The notes: generated from the sequence alone by a model not told the origin. DNA of 64,000 nt from Phyto melanocephala (GCA_941918925.1 OW799234.1:130676895-130740894), one strand, 5' to 3'; shown: positions 61,201 through 63,921, counted from the first letter of the stretch. Program-made: numbers and translations.

Positions 61201-63921
61201 TTAATGGAAAAGTAAAACAATAAAATTATATAAAAGAAATTAATAAATATTTCCTTTGAAAAAAAATCAATAAAAATATAAATTATAGAGTTAAACACAA
61301 TACAAAGAAATTCACTTAAAGATTAAAAAAAAAGTCGTTAAACTTTTAATCAAATTATGAATGAAAACCATTAATTAAAAAAAAAAAATCAAAATTATTA
61401 AGTGTACAATTGAAAAAATCTTAGTCGTTGATTAATTAGTCGAAACAATAATCGACTGTAAAATTTTACATTAATTAATATCTTTTTATAATTTGCCTTA
61501 AAAGCATCAAGTTTAACTATGTTCTGATTCAAGTTTATTAACTTAGAAAGTTTTAAACAGGTATCTTAAAGGTAAATCGATGAATTGAGTAATCTTGAAA
61601 ATATAAGTAAATTTAAAAAAAAAATAAAAATTAATTTTATTAAGATCAGATGCTCTTATATACGAATTCTATTAATAAAGGGTGGTTTAAATTTAAGAGC
61701 CGATGTTGAATGTGAACCACACCTAAACGTCAAGTTTTTTTTCTGCATTTCATTTGACATTTCTCAATTCACTTTGAACCACGGGAAGATACACAATCGA
61801 GCAACGCGTTAAAGTTATTCAGACTTATTGTGAAAATGGGCGTTCAAATCAAAATGCATTTTATGCACTTCATGATTCTTTTGGTCATTCACATTCGTCC
61901 GCAATCGGGAGAATTGTGAAAAATATTTAAATTTCAGCAAAACGGTATGACAGTATGAAATGTGAAAACATCTGCAAATGCCTTCTTAGGTCGTTGAACG
62001 GAAAACATTTCGTGAAATCGGTCCAAGTGACTGTGCAAATAATGGATTTTAATACTTATGTTGCAGCCAAGGTCTCTGAACTTATCCAGCATATTATCCA
62101 CTAATTGAACATAATTTGGAGCTTTCTTATTTCCCAAGAAATTTTTTATAACTTGCACGAATGATGTCTACGCATTTCGTTCAGTTTCGGTCATTGACTT
62201 ATCAAAATCACTAAATACTCACTAAACAGAAGTTACAGTCGTCCAAATGATTTCTGGGCTCTCTCCAAACCATCGGCACACCAAACTTAAGCATATTTCG
62301 TTTTCCGTGAGTCCACTGTCGCAAATTTACACAGCAAGTATTGCACACGATGTGTGGGGCCCAGATTTTATCTTGGTCACTAAGATCAACTCCAAAGTAA
62401 TCTAAATACGAGTTTTTTAACACATTCCGAACTAGGTTTTATGTTTTCTTTAAAGGTGTATTCTCCACAAGTATAACACAATTTGTCAGCGTTTTTTTTT
62501 ACAATATCTTCTATTGGAAGTCATTTCTATTTAGATCAACACTTTTTTAATAAACTTTGCCAACTGCAATAAACCACTTCTTACAAGCAACTAACTTCCG
62601 ATATGCAATTGGAGTGCAAAAAGAAAAAATAACGTTCTGAATAATATTACACAAATAAAATTCCCGTTAATCAGCTAGCAATTACACAAAAAATAATATT
62701 TTCGGAAAAAACGGAATGACAAACTGATATATGTATACCCTCGTCACTTACAGTGGAGGGTATAAAAAAGCTATATCATGAAAACTAGAGCTGATAGAGA
62801 CAAACTGATTACAGATTTGAATTCAGCGCACCCAAATTAACTGGAATCAGTTGATAAATTCAAAGAAGCAATTTTTTTAATTTTGTCTGGCTGTGTTATC
62901 GTACCCAAGAATTAAACATCAACATTGTCATTAAAGATTTGGACCATCGGATGGAGGTGTGCCGCCGGGATCGCGGCCATACCAATACCAATATTATCAT
63001 AATAAGAAGAAATGACAATAATTTCCTCAATAATTTGAGTTTTATTCAAAATCTACATCGACCCTTAAAACTTAACCACCCTTTACATATAATTTTTGGG
63101 CTTTTGACAAAACAACTTAAGTTGAGAAAGAAAATTTTCGAGTTTTCTGATCTAAAAGTTAAATTTGCTTGGCACTATTTTTGCACTTATCGGCGTGTAT
63201 TTATGTAAAGGGTCCGACAAATAACTTCTTTTTTTTTTTTGAAAATGCTATAAAAAGAAAAAGTGAAGCTTCGGCTGTGTGGCACGTAGCGCAGAAACCA
63301 AATGTTGCCAATATCCAGCTCTTTAATTGTTGTGAACAAAAATTTGTTCAAAATGACCCAATAACGGTCTCCATTGACTGTAACGGCTACTCCTTGCTCA
63401 TTTTCTAAGAAAAATTGCCCAATTATGCCTCTGGACCAAAATCCGCACCAAACAGTGATTCGTTTTGGGTGTATCGGCTTTTCAATGTATGCGTGCGGGT
63501 TTTCTGTGCCCCAAATGCGACAATTTCATCTGAAAAGATGATTTTTTTGGCAAAATCGGCCAAAGTAATGTCGCAATATTTCCCAGCGATATTCAAGCGT
63601 ATACAAAACCATATTCGTTCAGTGAATGGATAAAATTAATTATCTGTCAAATCAGACATGAGCTAAGTTTTATCATTCACAAAATAAGCACTAGTTGAAA
63701 AAAAAAAAACGTTAGTTGACGGACCCTTTATAATACTTTAAGAGATATCACGTAAATAAGAGAATCAAATATATCAATGATTTGTTAAACTTTTGTTTGT
63801 TTTTGTGCTTTTTATTAAGTATTAAAACTGAATTAAATAAATTTAATTATTTGGACAATTTTTTCTACGCAAATCATGGATTTTTTTTTATAATTTGAAC
63901 ACTCACTTTTTTGTCGCTCAT
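7585..63921 (-). CDS. Rhp: Rhophilin (Rho-GTPase binding HR1-BRO1-PDZ scaffold), whole gene model
   Basis: Rhophilins are cytoplasmic scaffolds. HR1 binds Rho-GTP; BRO1 (as in Alix) and PDZ recruit partners linked to the cytoskeleton and endosomal sorting. Eleven minus-strand exons join without a phase clash: 33770-33654, 33558-33431, 18175-18022, 17798-17657, 17589-17273, 14454-14310, 13676-13426, 9075-8949, 8872-8556, 8487-8335 and 7785-7585. They give 683 residues ending in TAA at 7587-7585. Domains, counted without exon 1: HR1 about 10-80, BRO1 about 87 to 440, PDZ about 500-612, Ser-rich tail 618-683. The order and junction peptides ([30 protein letters not shown]) match vertebrate rhophilin-2 and argue for the known fly gene. 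A five-codon first exon at 63921-63907 is tentative. Length is close to family size. Introns are full of transposons, but all exons are open. Confidence 0.95.
8335..8487 (-). CDS. Rhp: Rhophilin exon: second half of PDZ domain
   Basis: Acceptor TTTTTTTTAG and donor AAA|GTAAGT; 51 codons, phase 0 on both sides. The peptide [20 protein letters not shown], followed by a HQQIVRLIQ helix and LELKVITP strand, is the classic PDZ core (G-x-I-x-x-G-D-x-I-x-x-I, then the alpha-2 helix and last strand). Confidence 0.95.
8556..8872 (-). CDS. Rhp: Rhophilin exon: linker and first half of PDZ domain
   Basis: Acceptor TTGTATAG, donor GAT|GTAAG; 317 bp, entering in phase 1. It encodes [19 protein letters not shown], homologous to the segment just before the vertebrate rhophilin PDZ (KLGPLSVFSANKRWTPPR). 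The ligand-binding loop FGFHV is at about residues 544-548. Between the first strand and that loop lies an insert of about 25 residues rich in His and Cys ([20 protein letters not shown]), absent from the human protein as I recall it. Confidence 0.95.
8949..9075 (-). CDS. Rhp: Rhophilin exon between BRO1 and PDZ
   Basis: Acceptor CTTTTTAG, donor GAAG|GTGAAT; 127 bp, phase 0 in and phase 1 out. It encodes [20 protein letters not shown] followed by an acidic stretch ([18 protein letters not shown]), corresponding to the charged end of the BRO1 domain and the linker. The Met near its start is internal, not a start codon: the preceding exon continues the frame into it. Confidence 0.9.
9080..10121. 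other. Intron sequence with microsatellites
   Basis: Intron of Rhophilin. It holds a (CAA)n tract near 9098-9125, CA/TG runs near 9270-9310 and a CAT/CGT trinucleotide run at 9575-9608. No element termini or coding similarity seen. Confidence 0.6.
10122..11286 (+). mobile_element. Degenerate mariner-type transposon, GGGTGTCTCAGTAAG ends
   Basis: Inverted ends GGGTGTCTCAGTAAGA at 10122 and, read inward, at 11286. A decayed plus-strand transposase starts at about 10231 ([20 protein letters not shown], the helix-turn-helix part) and reappears as [14 protein letters not shown] and the shifted frames around it, matching the VTVNGxRYR part of the DDE domain of insect mariner relatives. Stops and frameshifts are throughout and the C-terminal motifs are missing. 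It sits in the same intron as the next element, 134 bp away. Confidence 0.82.
11420..12348 (+). mobile_element. Mariner-type transposon, internally deleted, GGTGTCCCAACTAG ends
   Basis: Inverted ends GGTGTCCCAACTAGAATGC (11420-11438) and GGTGTCCCAACTAGAACGC read inward from 12348. The 929-bp element carries a transposase gene that has lost its middle. The target duplication is not clear. The ends are related to, but distinct from, those of the element just upstream. Confidence 0.88.
11530..12246 (+). pseudogene. Mariner transposase, deleted version
   Basis: The likely native start is ATG at 11530 ([20 protein letters not shown]), with helix-turn-helix sequence through [11 protein letters not shown]. 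After residue about 85 the frame shifts: [19 protein letters not shown] is an out-of-frame reading of an [23 protein letters not shown] segment. A deletion then removes the region with the first catalytic Asp. The frame resumes at [12 protein letters not shown] (second Asp) and [15 protein letters not shown] (third acidic position). It is open for 239 codons but cannot be an active enzyme. Intact family members are around 340 residues. Confidence 0.88.
12349..12784. other. Intron stretch, nothing recognised
   Basis: The short plus-strand frame at 12475-12678 has no family resemblance. No paired termini seen. Confidence 0.45.
12785..13160 (+). mobile_element. Non-autonomous Helitron
   Basis: Starts TCTATATATATAAAAATG after an A and ends CGCGCTGGGCTTGGCTAG before a T. 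Insertion between A and T, a 5' TC and a 3' CTAG preceded by a GC-rich hairpin are the Helitron hallmarks. The interior has the usual GTGGGCAGTGCCACGCC motif. There is no Rep/helicase coding sequence. 376 bp, in a Rhophilin intron, opposite to the gene. Confidence 0.88.
13161..13425. other. Intron, no distinct feature
   Basis: Short A+T-rich intron remainder between the Helitron and the BRO1 exon. Confidence 0.5.
13426..13676 (-). CDS. Rhp: Rhophilin exon: BRO1 domain, C-terminal part
   Basis: Acceptor CTTCCCTTCAG, donor AAG|GTGAGT; 251 bp, entering in phase 1. It encodes [10 protein letters not shown], an acidic low-complexity loop (DDSDEECTS), then [20 protein letters not shown] and LQRMCRYIK. 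This matches the LRRAMAHHEESVREASLCKKLR part of the vertebrate BRO1 domain. The loop replaces a divergent vertebrate segment. Confidence 0.95.
13677..14309. other. Intron with short GAT repeat
   Basis: A+T-rich intron with a GAT/GCT trinucleotide run near 13868-13890. Nothing else recognised. Confidence 0.5.
14310..14454 (-). CDS. Rhp: Rhophilin exon: BRO1 domain, central part
   Basis: Acceptor AATTTTTCAG, donor AAAG|GTGAGT; 145 bp, phase 0 in and phase 1 out. It encodes [20 protein letters not shown] and [13 protein letters not shown], which align with the AAKVGEVYQQLHAAM and WASLACVKAHHY parts of the human domain. Confidence 0.95.
14696..14925. repeat. Five scattered copies of an ACTTAAGA motif
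   Basis: AGACTTAAGACACAAACTT or close variants occur at about 14699, 14740, 14815, 14847 and 14900, in the same orientation, spaced 30-75 bp apart. The flanks differ, so this is not a simple tandem array. It lies in a Rhophilin intron. Confidence 0.75.
14949..15110 (+). mobile_element. Mariner fragment (family of 10122-11286)
   Basis: TCGTTCTCAACAACTTTAAA, ATTTCATGAAGCACTAC and TTTTAACGAAAGACTT match 10480-10594 of the degenerate mariner element in the same order. Neither terminus is present; this is an internal scrap of the transposase region, read on the plus strand. Confidence 0.8.
15280..16660 (+). mobile_element. Jockey/LOA-like LINE remnant (RT thumb, RNase H, C-terminal Cys motif)
   Basis: Broken plus-strand frames run in LINE order. 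About 15465-15660 reads [20 protein letters not shown] (RT thumb). About 15740-16110 is RNase H, with [19 protein letters not shown] and [20 protein letters not shown]. About 16245-16480 is the C-terminal zinc-like motif, [12 protein letters not shown] and the frames beside it. The frame at 16252-16614 is a shifted reading of that last part. It carries many stops and is inactive. It sits in the Rhophilin intron between exons 17273 and 14454, opposite to the gene. Confidence 0.85.
16661..17272. other. Intron, nothing recognised
   Basis: A+T-rich intron sequence without terminal repeats or coding similarity. Confidence 0.5.
17273..17589 (-). CDS. Rhp: Rhophilin exon: BRO1 domain core
   Basis: Acceptor TGATTTGTAG, donor CAT|GTAAGT; 317 bp, entering in phase 1. 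It encodes [47 protein letters not shown] and [20 protein letters not shown]. These correspond one to one with the human rhophilin BRO1 core (EKASVLFNTGALYTQIG, QRAAGVLNYLKDTF). This is the best-conserved exon. Confidence 0.97.
17657..17798 (-). CDS. Rhp: Rhophilin exon: BRO1 domain, N-terminal part
   Basis: Acceptor TTATTCTGCAG, donor ACTG|GTAAGT; 142 bp, phase 0 in and phase 1 out. It encodes [20 protein letters not shown] and [20 protein letters not shown]. The human counterparts are TPSRDEAGVELLMTYF and VESRFFPPTRQMGLLFTWYD. Confidence 0.97.
18022..18175 (-). CDS. Rhp: Rhophilin exon: start of BRO1 domain
   Basis: Acceptor TTTACAG, donor CAG|GTAAAG; 154 bp. The first base completes a Ser codon begun by the HR1 exon 15 kb upstream. 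It encodes [20 protein letters not shown], then [20 protein letters not shown] and TDTRQ. The motif IPLGLKETK marks the start of the rhophilin BRO1 domain. Confidence 0.97.
18180..19440. other. Start of 15-kb intron, low complexity
   Basis: A+T-rich sequence with a TG dinucleotide run at 19139-19153 and an uninterrupted T tract of about 38 nt near 19182-19219. No elements recognised. Confidence 0.6.
19560..20110 (-). mobile_element. Decayed LINE fragment with RNase H motif
   Basis: On the minus strand at about 20100-20020 the translation reads [20 protein letters not shown], a decayed form of the RNase H signature WVPGHxGxxGNxxADxLA of Jockey/LOA-type LINEs. The rest, down to about 19560, is a composition-matching but heavily stopped frame. 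The boundaries are approximate. Confidence 0.6.
20583..21541. mobile_element. hAT-type non-autonomous element with perfect 8-bp target duplication
   Basis: Starts CAGCGTTACCAACTTTGAAA, and read inward from 21541 is CAGCGTTGTCAACTCGGTGA. It is flanked by the exact duplication ACTACAAT at 20575-20582 and 21542-21549. CA/TG ends plus an 8-bp duplication are hAT features. The 959-bp interior has no transposase similarity. It lies in the 15-kb Rhophilin intron. Confidence 0.9.
21618..22634. mobile_element. Possible second hAT-like element
   Basis: The left end TAGCGATGTCAACT and the right end read inward (CTGAGATGCCACTT) are similar. Both ends carry nearby GCGCTAG motifs (GGCGCTAGG at the left, TAGCGCGAAGAGCGCTA at the right). 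No clean 8-bp duplication is visible and there is no coding sequence, so this call is tentative. Confidence 0.4.
22881..23500 (+). mobile_element. Non-autonomous Helitron with GGGCGTGGC repeats
   Basis: Starts TCTATATATATAAAAATC and ends CACACCGGGTATTAGCTAG before T. The 3' end carries the short hairpin and CTAG of Helitrons. The interior has four degenerate units each containing GTGGGCGTGG and a TTCGTATAT block. No coding sequence. The subfamily differs from the copy at 12785 in its interior. Confidence 0.85.
23501..24351. other. Intron stretch, nothing recognised
   Basis: A+T-rich sequence with no terminal repeats or coding similarity seen. Confidence 0.5.
24352..24486. mobile_element. Short palindromic MITE
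   Basis: Inverted ends GCCTTATTGTCATTGGCGTT at 24352 and the same read inward from 24486, continuing through GTCGT. The whole 135 bp can fold back on itself. No coding sequence. Target duplication not evident. Confidence 0.8.
24608..24866. mobile_element. MITE with 36-bp inverted ends
   Basis: Left arm ATATATCTGTGGCTTGGAGC continuing through TAAAAGGGCCAATGTCA, with a near-perfect complement ending at 24866. 259 bp in total, no coding sequence. It starts about 120 bp after another palindromic MITE. Confidence 0.85.
24867..26258. other. Intron stretch with unexplained minus-strand frames
   Basis: Three overlapping minus-strand frames (24923-25309, 25287-25517, 25490-25726) are open, but I recognise no family in them and they lack shared codon character. 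The part around 25025-25125 resembles 34395-34490 (TTTGACAGCTGAAGTTT followed by a similar A-rich run), so it is a repeat and not a gene. Confidence 0.45.
26259..26890. mobile_element. CCCAGCAAAA-ended non-autonomous element
   Basis: Inverted ends CCCAGCAAAA at 26259-26268 and TTTTGCTGGG at 26881-26890, enclosing 632 bp without coding similarity. The interior carries about six copies of the palindromic core AAGTACTT. Such CCCAGCAAAA termini are common in insect MITE-type elements. I could not fix the target duplication. Confidence 0.75.
26891..27955. other. Intron stretch, nothing recognised
   Basis: Extremely A+T-rich. The plus-strand frame at 27154-27345 is low-complexity Lys/Phe/Asn and not credible. 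Confidence 0.5.
27960..28545 (+). mobile_element. LINE C-terminal fragment
   Basis: Plus-strand pieces [14 protein letters not shown] (about 28317), HFVGICPIF (shifted frame) and [17 protein letters not shown] with [15 protein letters not shown] before a stop at about 28531 follow the C-terminal region of LINE ORF2 proteins downstream of RT, with a Cys-rich motif and a conserved LKYRxLLIxE ending. It is 5'-truncated and frameshifted. Confidence 0.7.
28560..28965 (-). mobile_element. LINE RNase H fragment (I/Jockey type)
   Basis: Minus-strand frame with [20 protein letters not shown] followed by [10 protein letters not shown] is the RNase H signature (WxxxHxGxxGNxxADxLxxxG). Further downstream, past a stop, the frame gives [20 protein letters not shown], typical of the region after RNase H. 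It is truncated on both sides and abuts a LINE fragment in the opposite orientation. Confidence 0.8.
29083..29700 (-). mobile_element. R1-like LINE 3' end with A-tail
   Basis: The minus-strand frame 29689-29192 encodes the C-terminal region of an R1-type ORF2: [48 protein letters not shown], the standard CxxC...H...C zinc-like motif. After the stop come about 100 bp of GC-richer 3' UTR and an A-rich tail at 29093-29083. It is a 5'-truncated retrocopy and one of the best-preserved fragments in the window. Confidence 0.87.
29705..31787. other. Intron stretch with decayed Helitron-like repeats
   Basis: At 30065-30430 the phrase GATGTTGACCGATTCT occurs twice (about 30072 and 30338 with one change), together with AAAGTGGGCGTT and GATCGGTCCAG, all typical of Helitron interiors. 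No intact ends. A CAGCAACAACAACAA run is at 31029-31050 and a CA run at 31358-31373. Nothing else recognised. Confidence 0.5.
31788..33420 (-). mobile_element. Helitron inserted 10 bp from a Rhophilin splice donor
   Basis: Read on the minus strand it starts TCTATATATATAAAAGTG after an A at 33421 and ends AACGCGCGCCGGGATTGG then CTAG at 31791-31788 before T. The 5' TC, 3' hairpin plus CTAG and A/T insertion point are Helitron hallmarks. The interior has repeats of GGGCGTGGCCCCGCCC and GATATGTGTGCAAAGTTTC. It is interrupted by a 922-bp hAT-like element at 32153-33074. It has the same orientation as Rhophilin, and its 5' end lies only 10 bp inside the intron after exon 33558-33431. Confidence 0.9.
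32153..33074. mobile_element. hAT-like foldback element nested in the Helitron
   Basis: Ends CTGACCTGGGGGATCTCAAT and, read inward from 33074, CAGACCTGGGGGGTCTCAAT. They are flanked by an exact 8-bp duplication CAGCTTAG at 32145-32152 and 33075-33082. Joining the flanks restores the Helitron unit TATGACAGCTTAGTATGTGT. The interior is built mostly of AATTACAATTACATGTAATT-type palindromic units in clusters at both ends, with about 350 bp of plain A+T-rich DNA between. No coding sequence. Confidence 0.9.
33431..33558 (-). CDS. Rhp: Rhophilin exon: HR1 coiled coil, second part
   Basis: Acceptor TATATGACAG, donor AATAG|GTAAAT; 128 bp, phase 0 in and phase 2 out. It encodes [20 protein letters not shown] and [20 protein letters not shown]. 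The human counterpart is [20 protein letters not shown] and LQMLKEELEGLNISVGVYQN. The Helitron begins at 33420, directly beyond the donor hexamer. The next exon is 15.2 kb away. Confidence 0.97.
33654..33770 (-). CDS. Rhp: Rhophilin exon: HR1 coiled coil, first part
   Basis: Acceptor ATATTTCTAG, donor AAG|GTAATT; 117 bp, phase 0 both sides. It encodes [20 protein letters not shown] and [19 protein letters not shown], matching the human GCNPLAQTGRSKLQNQR and RTGAENLLK. The first codon of the protein is not in this exon; the preceding exon must end in phase 0. Confidence 0.97.
34030..34400 (+). mobile_element. LINE reverse transcriptase thumb fragment
   Basis: Plus-strand frames read KYLGVVLEK (about 34050), [20 protein letters not shown] (about 34106), YALVVWCG and [18 protein letters not shown]. 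These follow the palm-to-thumb region of LOA/Jockey LINE RTs (KYLGVxLD, RxxxGxxWGL, Y..LVWW). Truncated and frameshifted. A flanking tract at 34395-34490 is shared with 25025-25125. Confidence 0.72.
34500..35100. other. Intron stretch, nothing recognised
   Basis: No coding similarity or paired termini seen. Confidence 0.45.
35109..35642. mobile_element. hAT-like MITE with GGGTATTTACCC-type interior
   Basis: Ends TAGAGATGGG and, read inward, TAGTGATGGG. The flanks are CCTGCACC (35101-35108) and CCTGCACT (35643-35650), an 8-bp duplication with one mismatch. Both inner margins carry repeated GGGTATTTACC units. 534 bp, no coding sequence. The structure fits the hAT superfamily. Confidence 0.85.
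35650..38540. other. Long intron stretch, nothing firm
   Basis: A+T-rich sequence without recognisable elements. A 14-codon open segment with a good donor at 36626-36585 was considered as a Rhophilin first exon and placed second (see rejected list). Confidence 0.45.
38540..38905. repeat. Decayed Helitron-interior-like repeats
   Basis: Three spaced GGGCGTRGC-type motifs (TTTTGGGCGTAGCAC, AAATGGGCGTGGCAT, AGTGGGCGTGACACC) resemble the interior of the Helitron at 22881-23500. No Helitron ends are preserved. Confidence 0.45.
38906..40828. other. Intron stretch with microsatellites
   Basis: Contains a CGT/CAT trinucleotide run at 39797-39815 inside an ATG-less minus-strand open stretch (39915-39720), and CAG/CAA runs near 40320-40340. 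I recognise no gene. Confidence 0.45.
40829..42075 (+). mobile_element. Full-length decayed mariner-type transposon
   Basis: Inverted ends of about 30 bp. The left reads GGGTTGTTAAATTTCAAGGG then CCGATGTTGA; the right, inward from 42075, reads GGGTGGTTCAACTTTAAGGG then CCGAAGTTGA. A degenerate TA-like site is at the right flank. At 1247 bp it is close to full size for the superfamily. Related copies are at 61682-63085 and a fragment at 52492-52790. Confidence 0.9.
40942..41970 (+). pseudogene. Mariner-type transposase pseudogene
   Basis: ATG at 40942 begins [14 protein letters not shown], with a stop after 15 codons. The remainder is readable across frames: a helix-turn-helix part ([20 protein letters not shown]), [20 protein letters not shown] (first catalytic Asp), [31 protein letters not shown], then shifted frames covering the QDGATCHTA and CDLxPLxFF motifs, ending near 41970. 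Several stops and frameshifts make it non-functional. The frames 41473-41772 and 41743-42012 are pieces or shadows of it. Confidence 0.9.
42076..45000. other. Intron stretch, nothing recognised
   Basis: A+T-rich, with many A-runs around 42840-43200. No terminal repeats or protein similarity seen. Confidence 0.45.
45000..45548. mobile_element. Degenerate relative of the 5340-6190 element
   Basis: Shares the phrases GAGATATGAGCAAAAACTCA, TTTTGTGAAGAGTATTTTAA and a tail GATTTGGCACAGCCGAATGT with 5340-6190 (GATTTGGCACGGCCAAATAT). The left TATACCC border is lost. Confidence 0.6.
45710..45721. promoter_or_regulatory. Palindromic motif GCAACATGTTGC, copy 1
   Basis: Core of a 16-bp perfect palindrome TAGCAACATGTTGCTA. 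The same 12-mer, with A or G at position 4, recurs at 48874, 50336, 50986 and 53477, with a near copy at 49805. Function unknown; the call as a possible regulatory site is inference from recurrence only. Confidence 0.35.
45730..46725. other. Intron stretch, nothing recognised
   Basis: The plus-strand frame at 45846-46079 is not recognisable as a protein family. No terminal repeats seen. Confidence 0.45.
46726..46904. mobile_element. Possible short hAT-like MITE
   Basis: Starts CAGGCGCGGAACCAGG, has a G-run (GGGGGGGTGGGGG) just inside, and closes CCTGGATTTGCGCTA. CAGGxGCGGAxCCAGG ends with an adjacent G-run are seen in insect hAT MITEs. The flanks GTTGTTAT and GGTTGATG are only loosely alike, so the call is tentative. 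Confidence 0.45.
46905..47815. other. Stretch with an unidentified 101-codon frame
   Basis: A plus-strand frame at 47114-47419 is open but has no recognisable motif and lacks a convincing start. No element ends seen. Confidence 0.4.
47820..47905 (-). repeat. Low-copy repeat, inverted copy
   Basis: Reverse complement of the unit at 53050-53155 and of part of 52845-52910. Shared phrases: GGAATAATGTTACCTAAGCA, TACTCTGT and AAAACATATGAAATGTT. Confidence 0.6.
47940..48190. mobile_element. Fragment related to the 5340-6190 element
   Basis: Matches the middle of that element: TGTTGGTTGAAATC, AGCCCTCAGATGTTG, GGGAATGAATCGCTATTGAA, AAGATATGAACAAATAAAGA (there GAGATATGAGCAAAAACCCA). Its ends are missing. 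Confidence 0.6.
48874..48885. promoter_or_regulatory. Palindromic motif GCAGCATGTTGC, copy 2
   Basis: Same 12-mer as at 45710 with G at position 4; the flanks are unrelated. Possible binding site by recurrence only. Confidence 0.3.
50336..50347. promoter_or_regulatory. Palindromic motif GCAACATGTTGC, copy 3
   Basis: Exact copy of the 45710 core, followed by TAAT as there. Confidence 0.3.
50441..50543. mobile_element. Truncated copy of the CTGCCTGTTCAACG MITE
   Basis: Begins CTGCCTGTTCAACGATGTCG after TTAA and follows the 4997-5150 copy through GAAAACCCAAGCGAAATT. The right arm is mostly lost, ending at AAAGGCAG. The intact TTAA to its left supports a TTAA target. Confidence 0.8.
50986..50997. 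promoter_or_regulatory. Palindromic motif GCAGCATGTTGC, copy 4
   Basis: Followed by CAACATTGT, comparable to TAATATTGT after copy 1, so the shared region may be longer than 12 bp. Confidence 0.3.
51121..51163 (-). ncRNA. Hammerhead-ribozyme-like core, arm 1
   Basis: Read on the minus strand: CTGAAGA, then GCTAC/GTAGC able to pair as stem II, then GAAA, then TATTG and AATA. CTGANGA...GAAA is the hammerhead catalytic core, and such motifs are known in Penelope terminal repeats. The U before the cleavage site at stem III is not convincing, so it may be decayed. Confidence 0.4.
51369..51839 (-). pseudogene. Penelope-like GIY-YIG endonuclease domain
   Basis: An open frame of 156 residues. VVYKIPC at residues 41-47 and [16 protein letters not shown] at 59-74 form the GIY-YIG nuclease signature, with a Cys-containing spacer and the catalytic Arg in TRIAGH; a Glu lies in RRYMLEML at about 120. 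This fits the C-terminal endonuclease of Penelope-like retroelements, which nick target DNA for reverse transcription. The RT domain that should precede it is gone; the frame runs directly toward the inverted arm. Confidence 0.87.
51971..52012 (+). ncRNA. Hammerhead-ribozyme-like core, arm 2
   Basis: Mirror copy of the motif at 51121-51163, here on the plus strand: CTGAAGATGCTACACAAAGG then AGTAGCGAAATATTG. Stem II GCTAC/GTAGC is intact. Same reservations about stem III and the cleavage site. Confidence 0.4.
52180..52353. repeat. 64-bp inverted repeat with Penelope-like spacer
   Basis: Arms 52180-52243 and 52290-52353 are near-perfect complements (TTTTAAGCTTAAGGTCCTTT and its complement). 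The 46-bp spacer contains GAAGAAGTAGCGAAATATTG, which matches AGTAGCGAAATATTG in the Penelope arms. It is probably a collapsed pair of terminal repeats from a related Penelope element. Confidence 0.75.
52492..52790 (+). mobile_element. Mariner transposase 3' fragment (family of 40829-42075)
   Basis: TTTGGCACCGTTAGACTTCT, TATTTAAAAGAAAAG and CCGATATTGTGTTTTACACA correspond to the last third of the 40829 element (TTTGATACCGTTGAACTTCT and so on), covering the final DDE motif to the C-terminus. A left end AAAGGGTAGTGCAACCA may be a degenerate terminus. Confidence 0.72.
52845..52910 (+). repeat. Low-copy repeat, copy 2
   Basis: AAAATGTTGCTAAAATGTTG, ACAGAAACATTT and AACAGAGTATT recur at 53050-53115 in the same order and spacing. 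Confidence 0.6.
53050..53155 (+). repeat. Low-copy repeat, copy 3
   Basis: AAAATGTTGCTTAAATGTTG, GCAGAAATATTT and AACAGAGTATTGATTAGGCA, then ATATTATTCCCTAAG. The second half matches the inverted copy at 47820-47905; the first half matches 52845-52910. Confidence 0.6.
53160..55335. other. Intron stretch, nothing recognised apart from one motif
   Basis: Contains GCAGCATGTTGC at 53477-53488. Otherwise A+T-rich, with no coding similarity. Confidence 0.45.
53477..53488. promoter_or_regulatory. Palindromic motif GCAGCATGTTGC, copy 5
   Basis: Centre of an 18-bp near-palindrome TTAGCAGCATGTTGCTAA. Recurs as described for copy 1. Confidence 0.3.
55339..56360 (+). mobile_element. Decayed mariner transposon with TA duplication
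   Basis: Left end CAGGACAAATAAAAAGTCAC and right end read inward CAGAGTGGGCCGAAAGTCTG, both followed inside by CATGGGGTTTAAA. TA is at 55337-55338 and 56361-56362. Plus-strand transposase remnants: [20 protein letters not shown] (about 55650) and [20 protein letters not shown] (about 56030, the last catalytic motif of the DDE domain), then [19 protein letters not shown]. It carries stops and frameshifts throughout. 1022 bp. Confidence 0.88.
56365..58090. other. Intron stretch, nothing firm
   Basis: Two short open frames (56558-56758 minus, 57477-57665 plus) have no recognisable family. No element ends. Confidence 0.45.
58095..59440 (+). mobile_element. LOA/Jockey-like LINE remnant (RT thumb to C-terminus)
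   Basis: Plus-strand pieces in LINE order: [20 protein letters not shown] and [20 protein letters not shown] (about 58165-58310, RT thumb); [19 protein letters not shown] (about 58947, RNase H signature); [11 protein letters not shown] and HVRRLALPG (about 59110-59190); and [14 protein letters not shown] (about 59320). Stops and frameshifts separate them, and EN and most of RT are missing. Same general family as the remnant at 15280-16660. Confidence 0.82.
59430..60160 (+). mobile_element. Degenerate mariner-type element
   Basis: A plus-strand frame (59458-59664) contains [16 protein letters not shown], echoing the linker after the transposase helix-turn-helix. Near 59880-60040 shifted frames give a CHKA piece and [18 protein letters not shown], matching the stretch from the second catalytic Asp to the C-terminal region. 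The termini are not resolved. Confidence 0.6.
60165..61680. other. Intron stretch, nothing recognised
   Basis: A+T-rich, with CAACAG runs near 61005-61080. No coding or terminal repeat seen. Confidence 0.45.
61682..63085 (+). mobile_element. Mariner element whose middle is replaced by an unrelated antisense gene fragment
   Basis: The left terminus GGTGGTTTAAATTTAAGAGC and right terminus read inward GGTGGTTAAGTTTTAAGGGT match the 40829-42075 family. The 5' transposase region is recognisable to about 61985 and the 3' end resumes at about 62925 (TTGGACCATCGGATGGAGGT). Between lies about 0.93 kb with no mariner similarity, including coding fragments on the opposite strand and a short TATACCCTCGTCACTTACAG repeat stub. 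Confidence 0.85.
62000..62500 (-). pseudogene. Captured fragment of a multi-copy arthropod gene family of unknown function
   Basis: Minus-strand order: [18 protein letters not shown] at about 62480-62420, then after a one-base frame change [40 protein letters not shown] and DDCNFC (62423-62211), then [19 protein letters not shown] and [13 protein letters not shown] (62155-62000). I recall this motif series (paired Cys, DQDKxWAPH, [11 protein letters not shown], FLGNKxAPNY, LHSHLD) from numerous uncharacterised repeated genes in insects. It is broken by frame change and stops, and the last residues of the lower frame run into mariner sequence. Confidence 0.65.
63208..63728 (-). mobile_element. 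Internally deleted mariner element with TA duplication
   Basis: Ends AAGGGTCCGACAAATAAC and, read inward, AAGGGTCCGTCAACTAAC, with TA at 63206-63207 and 63729-63730. The minus strand keeps part of the DDE domain: [20 protein letters not shown] (first Asp) at about 63550, VTVNGD in a shifted frame, and [12 protein letters not shown] around the second motif near 63290. The helix-turn-helix and C-terminal parts are deleted. A terminal fragment of the same family is at 4200-4332. Confidence 0.87.
63907..63921 (-). CDS. Rhp: Candidate first coding exon of Rhophilin (MSDKK)
   Basis: Minus strand CAAAATGAGCGACAAAAAAG followed by TGAGTG: the start context CAAA-ATG fits the fly consensus. Five codons lead in phase 0 to a GTGAGT donor, as the HR1 exon at 33770 requires. 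The joined N-terminus would read [19 protein letters not shown]. The implied intron is about 30 kb, which is long but plausible here. Support is structural only; another candidate at 36626-36585 is weaker. Confidence 0.4.
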